Source: Stramenopiles sp. TOSAG23-2 (Eukaryota > Sar). Taken from it: a DNA stretch of 64,000 nt. The notes under the pieces were generated by a model. It was not told the origin of the DNA. It searched no databases and saw only the letters and a program-made list of their open reading frames with translations. Shown piece by piece: positions 57,405 through 64,000 of this stretch (its first letter is position 1; each line of letters starts with the position of its first letter). The stretch covers positions 18,038 through 82,037 of the forward strand of contig LT649237.1 of NCBI GenBank assembly GCA_900128395.1, read 5' to 3'. The position numbers and the translations under genes were made by a program.

Positions 57405-59189
57405 TCATTGATTCATAATCATATCTGCACCTTTCTCAGCAATCATAATAGTTGGTGAATTTGTATTTCCACTTGTTATTGTTGGCATAATGCTAGCATC
57501 AATCACACGAATGCCATTTAATCCGTGTACACGTAACTCTTCATCTACTACGGCTGTCGGGTCACTTCTTTGTCCCATTTTACATGTACCAACTGGATGA
57601 AAAATAGATAACGAAATATTCCCTGCAGCTTCTGCTAGTTCCTCATCTGATTGTAATTCTTTTCCAGGTAATATTTCATTTGGTTCATATTTTTCATACG
57701 CTTTGGTGCTCATAATTTTCCGATTCCATTGAATAGATTGCGAAGCAATTTCACGATCTTCAGGTGTGCTTAAATAATTTGGATCAATGATTGGATTGTT
57801 ACGTATATCTGGGCCATCCAATGTAATGGAACCACGACTTGTCGGGCGCAAATTGCATACACTTAATGTAATTGCAGGAAATTTATGCAATGGATCGCCA
57901 AATTTATCTAGACTTAATGGTTGAAAATGATATTGTAAATTTGGGGTTTCAACATCTTCTGATGATTTTAAAAATGCACCTAATTGACTTGGTGCCATAC
58001 TAAGTGGACCTGCTTGTTTAAAAATATATTCTAATCCCATTTTAATATTATCAATAATACTATGGTATTTTTGATTTAATGTTTCCGTGCCTTCTTTTAA
58101 CCGATATATCCCTCGTATTTGCAAATGGTCTTGTAAATTGTACCCAACACCATCTAATTGATGCTTCACTTTTACCTCATTTTTTTCTAATACATCTTTC
58201 GGTCCAATACCTGATACTTGTAATAAATGTGGTGATCCAACGGCTCCAGCAGTTAAAACACATTCTTTCTTTGAGAAAATTTGTTGTGCATTTCCACTTT
58301 TATCGTAATATTCAATTCCAACCACATTTTCCGTTTCCTCATCATCAAATAAAATTTCCTTTGCTTGTGCATTTGTAATTACAGTTAAATTATCACGATC
58401 TTTGACTGGATCTAAAAAAGCACCAGAAGATGACAAACGTACCCCATCCGTTTGATTGACTTGAAAATAACCAATACCTTCCTCATTACTATTGTTAAAA
58501 TGTTTACTAGTATCAATACCAATTTCATTTGCACCTTCGACGACATCGTCCAAAACTTTCCAACTTATACGTTGTTTTTGTACTTTCCATTCACCCCCTT
58601 GTGGATATTCATCTTGAATTTCCTTATTTTCATCATCATCAAAAAAAGCAGTGGAATAATCTAATGGTTTTTGAAAATATTGTTTTACATTTTCCCATCC
58701 CCAACCATTATTACCTAATTCTTTCCATGTATCATAATCTTTCCTCTGTCCACGCATGTAGATCATTCCGTTAATCGAGCTACATCCACCTAATACTTTT
58801 CCTCTTGGATAAATAATACTTCGCCCATTCAATCCTTCTTGCGGCTCAGTTTTGAAGCACCAATCAGTATATTTATTTCCTTGTGAATATAAATACCCAA
58901 CAGGTACATGTATCCACGGATACCAATCTTTACCACCAGCTTCTAGTATAGCTACTTTATTGTTTGGATTGGATGATAATCGATTTGCAACTACACAACC
59001 AGCTGAACCAGCACCTACGATGATATAATCATAGGTATTACTTTCATTTTTATTATTATATACACTTCCACCTTGTGTTGGTACAGTATTAGAAATGCAT
59101 CTAATACTACTATTATTTATTTTTTTCCTACTATTCATCCATATGCCATTATTTTTCACATATTTCAATAATATATTTCTTCGTAACAT
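57405..59189 (-). CDS. GMC-family FAD oxidoreductase, choline-dehydrogenase-like
   Basis: The ATG at 59187-59189 gives 594 residues; a ten-codon extension upstream starts with GTG and is not used. The N-terminus ([28 protein letters not shown]...) is basic and likely mitochondrial. The FAD-binding Rossmann motif is [19 protein letters not shown]...[11 protein letters not shown] signature 1 is [20 protein letters not shown], and signature 2 is [15 protein letters not shown]. The C-terminal catalytic pair is His in [10 protein letters not shown] and Asn in TSGNTNSPT. Overall order and length match choline dehydrogenase (BetA/CHDH), which oxidises choline to betaine aldehyde, but GMC enzymes act on many alcohols and the substrate is not certain. 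All key residues are present. Confidence 0.92.
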   Translation of the reverse strand: MLRRNILLKYVKNNGIWMNSRKKINNSSIRCISNTVPTQGGSVYNNKNESNTYDYIIVGAGSAGCVVANRLSSNPNNKVAILEAGGKDWYPWIHVPVGYLYSQGNKYTDWCFKTEPQEGLNGRSIIYPRGKVLGGCSSINGMIYMRGQRKDYDTWKELGNNGWGWENVKQYFQKPLDYSTAFFDDDENKEIQDEYPQGGEWKVQKQRISWKVLDDVVEGANEIGIDTSKHFNNSNEEGIGYFQVNQTDGVRLSSSGAFLDPVKDRDNLTVITNAQAKEILFDDEETENVVGIEYYDKSGNAQQIFSKKECVLTAGAVGSPHLLQVSGIGPKDVLEKNEVKVKHQLDGVGYNLQDHLQIRGIYRLKEGTETLNQKYHSIIDNIKMGLEYIFKQAGPLSMAPSQLGAFLKSSEDVETPNLQYHFQPLSLDKFGDPLHKFPAITLSVCNLRPTSRGSITLDGPDIRNNPIIDPNYLSTPEDREIASQSIQWNRKIMSTKAYEKYEPNEILPGKELQSDEELAEAAGNISLSIFHPVGTCKMGQRSDPTAVVDEELRVHGLNGIRVIDASIMPTITSGNTNSPTIMIAEKGADMIMNQ

Positions 59190-59462
59190 GATTGAATAAA
59201 TACGAACAAAATAAACCACGGTTCGATTTCATACAATAGTAGTATATTGTCACGTTGTATACAATTGATAATAATTCTTCGTTGCTTGATTGGTATATAT
59301 ATATATGTCTACTTAGATGCCGTACAACTTTTATTCTTTTTGTTCCGTCCATCAATATAATTTTGATCTATTTTTTTTGTTGCAAAAAGTTGGATTGAGA
59401 AGCGCAATTCGAGTAATCTGGTAATGGTATTTTCATGCCTACACCATAAAAGTGTTGCGCCT

Positions 59463-59508
59463 ACACAGCACTGGTTATTTTTCATTACGAATAACCAGTC
59501 CTGTGTGT
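59463..59508. repeat. 46-bp palindrome next to the fold-back element
   Basis: ACACAGCACTGGTTATT (59464-59480) and AATAACCAGTCCTGTGTGT (59490-59508) are inverted copies with about one mismatch and one small gap around a 9-nt loop. It abuts the left end of the element at 59510. Confidence 0.65.
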
Positions 59509-59509
59509 A

Positions 59510-59764
59510 CCTGTTAATCCGGAAGTCGATAGGAAAATATCATATATTGAAGTATAATAGTTAGTATTCTAAATCACACAATAAAATATTACCTTAATTT
59601 AGTTCAATTTAGAGTGTTCTCTTTGGTGTTTTGCTGCAAAATTTCAATGAAAAGCGACAATTCTATACAGTAAATTAAGGTAATATTTTATTGTGTGATG
59701 TAGATTACAAATGATTATACTTCAATATATATGATATTTTCCTACCGAATTCCGGATTAACAGG
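59510..59764. mobile_element. 255-bp fold-back element with 91-93-bp arms
   Basis: CCTGTTAATCCGGAA (from 59510) is mirrored by TTCCGGATTAACAGG (to 59764). The arms (59511-59601 and 59671-59763) match along nearly their whole length, including TAGGAAAATATCATATA, TTGAAGTATAAT and ATCACACAATAAAATATTAC followed by CTTAATTTA. A 69-bp centre contains no ORF. The high arm similarity suggests recent insertion or gene-conversion upkeep. Confidence 0.8.
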
Positions 59765-60074
59765 ATGGTTGAACATAATACAAAAAACACAAATCCTATT
59801 TGTTGCATTTGTTGTAGGTATAAGATGTTACTTCTTGTAGAGATTGGAGAAGAACTATTTTTGTTTTTTTTTTTTTTTAATATATATATATGTTACCATT
59901 TTTATGTTTTTATGTTTTATTTTTGATTTGTTTTGTTTTTTATTTTGTTTTTTATTTTGTTTTGGTCTTTATAACAATATTAGAAAAAAATTATAGTAAG
60001 TTAGCTTTAGCATTTTCTTCTTTTTTTAAATATAATATAATAATAATAATAATAATAATAAATATACACACAAT

Positions 60075-61259
60075 ATGGGATGTGGTGCCTCGATACAAAG
60101 AAATCCTGATGATGGTAAAGGATTGCCAATGAAAGAAGTGGAAAATTGGGGGCATGATAATAATAATAATCAGCAGTCGGTGATAAATAATAATGTAAAG
60201 GAAAATATTCAATTTAATTTAAAATTTGAGCCATTGAAAGAATTATGGACTAGTGAAGATATGCCAAAAGGTAAAGCATTAGTATTATTAAAAGATTGTA
60301 TAAATTCATATTCAAAATTTCTAATTGCATTTTTCAATCAATTTAGTAATAGTAATAAAGAGAAAATGTCGTTAGTCGAATTTAATAATTGTATGAAAAC
60401 TTGTGGAATCGATTTGGATGAAGATACTATGAAAAATCATTTATTCGAAATTGTTGGGTATCCAGAAGATGAAGATGATGCTGAAGAATTAAGTAATATT
60501 ACATGTACTGTTGGTGAATTTGCATCAGCGTTAGTTCGAATTGCAAATAGTCTTGCTATACAAAATAGCGGTGCTGATAATAGTGGATTGAAAAAACAAT
60601 TTTTTGATTTAATAATAATAATTAAAACAAAATTAAAAGGTGAACTTGAAACTATTTATAATGAAGGGCCAAATCAAAGCAAAATACGAAATGAAGCATT
60701 TTTTTTGCCGCCTGATGATTTTAAAGGAACATCAAAAATTGTATTTTTAACACTTGGAACAAGTAATGATGATATATGGGGAAAAGTCAAGATAAAGCTG
60801 AATACGGAGATAACTCCAATAACATCGTATAATTTTTTTTCATTATGTACCAGCAACGAAAACAGCATTGGCGAATTATCAAATGTTCCATTGTCATTAA
60901 AAGGCTCATCCTTTCATCGAATAGTAAAAAATTCATTTATTCAAGGAGGTGATATAACTGGAGGAGATGGGTATGGTGGTGAAAGTATTTATGGTGGTGA
61001 TTATAACGATGAAAATTTTGAATTAAAACATGATGTTGAAGGAATTCTTTCAAGCGCAAATAATGGTCCAAATACAAATTCATCTCAATTTTTTATTACA
61101 ACATCGCCACAAGCACAATTAGATGGGGAAAATGTTGTTTTTGGAAATGTAATTGAAGGTATTGATATTGTAAAACGTGTTGAAAATGATATTAATACAG
61201 ATGAAGATGATGTACCTTTATCAAAAATTTGTATCCTTGATTGTGGAGAGGTATTGTAA
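60075..61259 (+). CDS. lipid-anchored cyclophilin-type peptidyl-prolyl isomerase
   Basis: The protein has 394 residues. It begins MGCGAS, with Gly2 and Ser6 for N-myristoylation and Cys3 for palmitoylation, so it should sit on a membrane or the ciliary/plasma-membrane face. A helical middle region (about 60-200) includes KMSLVEFNNCMKTCGIDLDEDTM, which looks like a calcium-poor EF-hand pair. Residues about 215-394 are a cyclophilin domain: SSFHRIVKNSFIQGGDITGGDGYGG carries the catalytic Arg, Phe and Gln, then GILSSANNGPNTNSSQFFIT, then LDGENVVFGNVIEG. The drug-binding Trp of cyclophilin A is Leu here (AQLDG in place of xWLDG), so cyclosporin binding may be weak. A membrane-anchored cyclophilin with an EF-like region is unusual. 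Confidence 0.9.
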   Translation: MGCGASIQRNPDDGKGLPMKEVENWGHDNNNNQQSVINNNVKENIQFNLKFEPLKELWTSEDMPKGKALVLLKDCINSYSKFLIAFFNQFSNSNKEKMSLVEFNNCMKTCGIDLDEDTMKNHLFEIVGYPEDEDDAEELSNITCTVGEFASALVRIANSLAIQNSGADNSGLKKQFFDLIIIIKTKLKGELETIYNEGPNQSKIRNEAFFLPPDDFKGTSKIVFLTLGTSNDDIWGKVKIKLNTEITPITSYNFFSLCTSNENSIGELSNVPLSLKGSSFHRIVKNSFIQGGDITGGDGYGGESIYGGDYNDENFELKHDVEGILSSANNGPNTNSSQFFITTSPQAQLDGENVVFGNVIEGIDIVKRVENDINTDEDDVPLSKICILDCGEVL

Positions 61260-61313
61260 AAGAATAAAGTAGTGTAACTGAAGACACTGGGAGGTAATTA
61301 AAATATCATAAGT

Positions 61314-61360
61314 GATAATGGTATACTGGTATACACGCGTATCGTGTACATCACATTATC
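61314..61360. repeat. nested inverted repeat in a tail-to-tail gap
   Basis: GATAATG (61314-61320) pairs with CATTATC (61354-61360). Inside it TACACG (61332-61337) pairs with CGTGTA (61343-61348) around a 5-nt loop. The layout resembles the stem-loops in other tail-to-tail gaps. Confidence 0.5.
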
Positions 61361-61392
61361 TGACGACGCTTAAAAATTTTTTGAAAAAAAAT

Positions 61393-61480
61393 GTGGTTAA
61401 AATCTAAGTTTATAATAATTTTACTTCCCATGGTAAATACTATTTTATGCTCAAATTACCCTATCTCAGGAATAAAATAT
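61393..61480 (+). repeat. dispersed repeat, copy B
   Basis: This copy matches 54277-54360 in the same orientation (TGGTTAAAATCT, TATAATAATTTTA, TATGCTCAAATTAC and other blocks). It lies 134 bp beyond the cyclophilin stop. Confidence 0.55.
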
Positions 61481-61632
61481 AATTTTTAATCCCCCTCTAC
61501 TATTTTAGTAAAGCTCTAATGCACGTCTGCAAACAACTAATACTCTACAAAAATATACGCTCGGATGTTGTGATATTTAGTATTATATGATATAATTAAA
61601 CGCACTAGTATGTTGAAATGAATCAATAATGC

Positions 61633-63594
61633 TTACTGCTGCGCACATCGACGAGCTCCTTCTGGCATATCCATATCATCGTCGTCAGAATCCTCATCAT
61701 CATCCTCATCATCATCATCTTCGCCATTGTTGCTACCATCTGGTCCTTGCTGTTGTGCTTGCATCCTTCGTAATAATTCGTGTCTTCTAGCCATAGCAAG
61801 AAGTTGTCTCAGATCACCAAATCCTTGTTGTTGTTGTTGTGGAAATTGGAATGCATGTCCATAATCATTAGCATCCACCTCCTCCTCTTCCTCCTCCTCC
61901 TCCTCTGGTTCCTCGCATTCTTCAATTACATCTCTATTTGTTTCATCTCCATCAAAATCTAAAACCCACGTATCACCAAGTTCCTCGTTTCCATATGGTA
62001 ACGCTAATGCTCCACCAAATACAACCATGCGTGTACCACAAGCCAATTTTGCTACAGTTTGATTTTGTCGTGCACATGGTAATCGTTGTTCATTGACCGT
62101 GGCTACTCTTTGCATTTGAAATGTATTATTATCAACTTCAAGCAAATGTAGGTGATTTGTAGTTTCATTCGGTGGTCCACCAAAACTAAATAAAATATTT
62201 CCATTCAGTTCGATGGCACTATGGCATCGACACAACCCACGAAAGTTGGTGCTCTCCATGTTCAAGAAAGAAATCTCAGGGTGCGACCAATTTAATGTTT
62301 CATTTCTCAAATCCAAAATATATAATTCTGTTTGTAATTCTTCCCCATCACGTTGGCCTTTATAGTTTGAAGAGCCAGTCGAACCACCAGCAATGTATAA
62401 TTGTCCTTTCACATACGTACATGTATGTCCAAACCGGGCGCATGGTTGCTCTCCATCAGGTTGGTTATTATCAAATGTTGGCACTAAAATTTCATTTGTC
62501 CTAGGATGCATTTCTAACTTTGCTGTTTGGAATTCTGCTATTGCGCCATTCATGTTAAATCCACCAAATATATATAATTTACTGAGATGATTTTCATGGA
62601 CACCATCTTTTATCATTTCGTTTGAAACAAAATTTACTGTATGATAAGATCTTGCAATTGCACCATGTTGTCTTCCATTCCTTGTTATGGGCTTCCAAAG
62701 AAATTTAAATTTATTTTCATCGTTAACAATCTCGTTATGGATAGTTATAGCTGTAAGAGAACTGATTTCACCTCGATATCCACCCATCGTAACACCACCA
62801 AACATTATCATACCTTCTGCATTGGGATGGAGAACGCCTGGAGGTATGTGTGTAATGGAATGTCCATACGTAGCATTTTCCCTTCCCCTATTTTGAATAT
62901 TATATGTCTGCCATTCGTATTTTGACTTTACAAAAGAGTTGCTGCTGCTGCTGCTGCTGCTACTACTACTGCTACTTTCATCATTTGATGTGGCTTTTTT
63001 TTCAGATTTTAACGTTTCTTCCGCTCCGTTGTTTGTTGTTGTTGTCTTCGTTGTTGTGGTCGTCGTCGTCTTCTTCGTTACAGTTGTTGTTATTGGTAAG
63101 TCTCTCAATAGGCTGACGCCAACTGACAACCCTCTTGTAGTCCAACCTCCTACGATACAAAATACCCCGTGTGGAATTGTTGTGACAATGCATCCACTAC
63201 TTCCTTGTCTTTCAATTGGGTCAGTTCTTGAAGAGTGACCATTAGATATTTGATAATATTTGGAATGTCTCAGTTGAAAACTAAGATACGCACGTCGATA
63301 ATTATTATACTTTGATAAATTATTATGGTTTTTGAAAACATGTTTATAGTTTCCAAATTCATTTCCATATAATTCAATCCATAAATATTCAGTCCTACTC
63401 CTCCAGTTAATATGTTTGGAGATGGTTCCTAGTTGTGCAACTTCATAACCATGGAGAAAGGAAAACGAATATTCTAATAAATTTGGTTTTTCACTAAAAA
63501 TTTCAAAATTGATTTTTTCCTCTTTTGTTTCTGTATTAGCCACCAGTGCACTCTTCTTTCCCGTAACAATCGGTGACACTACGATGGACGCCAT
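61633..63594 (-). CDS. F-box-like / Kelch-repeat protein with acidic tail
   Basis: The protein has 653 residues. Residues about 38-75 (LLEYSFSFLHGYEVAQLGTISKHIN...LWIELY) resemble an F-box. About 125-570 form Kelch-type beta-propeller blades with the usual GG and Trp/Tyr pattern, for example IVGGWTTRG, MIMFGGVTMGGYRG, LYIFGGFNMNGAI, LYIAGGSTGSSN, ILFSFGGPPN and MVVFGGALALPYG, the last followed by LGDTWVLDFDGD. F-box/Kelch proteins are substrate adaptors of SCF ubiquitin ligases, so this is the likely role. A Thr/Lys/Ser-rich insert with 12 Ser (partly (GCT)n-coded, 62939-62966) interrupts the propeller. The tail is Gln/Asp-rich, ending MDMPEGARRCAQQ. The ATG at 63592-63594 is in a good context (ACC before ATG). 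Confidence 0.85.
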   Translation of the reverse strand: MASIVVSPIVTGKKSALVANTETKEEKINFEIFSEKPNLLEYSFSFLHGYEVAQLGTISKHINWRSRTEYLWIELYGNEFGNYKHVFKNHNNLSKYNNYRRAYLSFQLRHSKYYQISNGHSSRTDPIERQGSSGCIVTTIPHGVFCIVGGWTTRGLSVGVSLLRDLPITTTVTKKTTTTTTTKTTTTNNGAEETLKSEKKATSNDESSSSSSSSSSSSNSFVKSKYEWQTYNIQNRGRENATYGHSITHIPPGVLHPNAEGMIMFGGVTMGGYRGEISSLTAITIHNEIVNDENKFKFLWKPITRNGRQHGAIARSYHTVNFVSNEMIKDGVHENHLSKLYIFGGFNMNGAIAEFQTAKLEMHPRTNEILVPTFDNNQPDGEQPCARFGHTCTYVKGQLYIAGGSTGSSNYKGQRDGEELQTELYILDLRNETLNWSHPEISFLNMESTNFRGLCRCHSAIELNGNILFSFGGPPNETTNHLHLLEVDNNTFQMQRVATVNEQRLPCARQNQTVAKLACGTRMVVFGGALALPYGNEELGDTWVLDFDGDETNRDVIEECEEPEEEEEEEEEVDANDYGHAFQFPQQQQQGFGDLRQLLAMARRHELLRRMQAQQQGPDGSNNGEDDDDEDDDEDSDDDDMDMPEGARRCAQQ

Positions 63595-64000
63595 GGTTAT
63601 TGTTAGTATTATTGCATATGTTTATATTAGTAATATATATGATATCCGTCATACTTTGTTTTTTTATAATTTGATATCTTTTTTTTAGAATTTTAAATTT
63701 GTTTACACGTAGTAGCGAAGAATGATCAATCGAACTCTATTTCTTCATTCTGGCATTATAACACTACATATCATTACATCTCGCATATTTTCCATCAAAT
63801 TTCATCATTTTCAACATTTTCAACCTAAATTTTAGTATTTCATTGTTTTGATGATGGATTTTTCATTTCATTACATGAAAACAAAGGAAAAACATTGAAA
63901 ATACCTTTTTAAACTTAGGCTCCACTAGTATACTATTTTTCCTATCAATTGGCAAAATAATTTTGACATTTCTCGTTTTCAGAAATTAGGGATAGCAGAA
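63595..64000. promoter_or_regulatory. upstream region of the F-box/Kelch gene to window edge
   Basis: This is 406 bp of AT-rich DNA with TTTCATCATTTTCAACATTTTCAAC-like pyrimidine repeats at about 63800-63826. No ORF, RNA gene or repeat copy seen elsewhere in the window is visible. By the alternating pattern a plus-strand gene would be expected to start beyond the right edge. Confidence 0.35.

Larger units (their letters stand above)
59190..60074. promoter_or_regulatory. head-to-head gap, GMC oxidoreductase / cyclophilin, with fold-back element
   Basis: Of the 885 bp, 255 bp are the fold-back element (59510-59764), with a 46-bp palindrome (59463-59508) at its left edge. Closer to the cyclophilin gene are a poly-T run (about 59862-59878), TTTTGTTTTTTATTTTG repeats (about 59930-59963) and (AAT)n at about 60036-60061 in the 5' leader, resembling the (AAT)n before HYDIN. 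Confidence 0.55.
61260..61632. other. tail-to-tail gap, cyclophilin / F-box-Kelch gene
   Basis: The 373-bp gap has a cruciform-like inverted repeat at 61314-61360 and the second copy of a dispersed repeat at about 61393-61480. No gene is seen. Confidence 0.55.

Overview
This is an AT-rich nuclear DNA segment from a eukaryotic microbe. Standard stop codons are used (TAA, TAG and TGA all end real genes). Genes are almost intronless: one convincing GT-AG intron of 81 bp in about 21 genes. A full-length HYDIN gene and a DPY30-family gene point to an organism that builds motile cilia or flagella. Some proteins carry mitochondrial-type presequences. Intergenic DNA is full of (TA)n, (AC)n, (TC)n and (AAT)n microsatellites. 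I cannot place the organism below 'flagellated protist'. TTTAGGG-like motifs and the gene set would suit a stramenopile or another SAR-type lineage, but that is inference.

Layout: 2-109 tail of an unknown gene (+); 254-3859 secreted Cys-rich/sushi protein (-); 5286-5621 DPY30 (+); 6151-7512 5'-incomplete thioredoxin/PDI-like gene (-); 8494-8793 CCDC6-like mini coiled coil (+); 9120-12221 alanyl-tRNA synthetase (-); 12958-13818 lipid-anchored orphan (+); 15122-20461 giant IQ/EF-hand protein (-); 21352-36423 HYDIN in one 15 kb exon (+); 36599-39544 PH-domain protein (-); 40232-41245 dual-specificity phosphatase (+); 41495-46255 transporter-HEAT-cNMP fusion (-); about 46670-47200 a decayed gene (-); 47707-49179 O-acetylhomoserine sulfhydrylase-type enzyme with the intron (+); 49388-50194 glyoxalase-like protein (-); 50469-51707 GH43-like beta-propeller (+); 52263-54227 OFA-type MFS transporter (+); 54703-55878 type II membrane glycosyltransferase-like protein (-); 56572-57204 glutathione S-transferase (+); 57405-59189 GMC oxidoreductase (-); 60075-61259 lipid-anchored cyclophilin (+); 61633-63594 F-box/Kelch protein (-).

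The most striking global feature is gene order. Strands alternate +,-,+,- at 19 of 20 neighbouring pairs. The window is therefore a series of head-to-head pairs, with promoter gaps mostly 0.7-1.4 kb, and tail-to-tail pairs, with gaps mostly 0.15-0.5 kb. Most tail-to-tail gaps contain a clear stem-loop, several with TACGAG...CTCGTA arms or exactly 10-nt loops. These could act as shared bidirectional 3'-end signals.

Mobile or repetitive DNA is small and non-autonomous. There is a 767-bp element with inverted-repeat arms over 200 bp (14254-15020), a 255-bp fold-back element with arms of about 90 bp (59510-59764), a short terminal-inverted-repeat element present twice (4244-4416 and 8028-8163), and an 85-bp dispersed repeat downstream of two genes (about 54277 and 61393). 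I saw no transposase, rRNA, complete tRNA, CRISPR array or virus-like gene.
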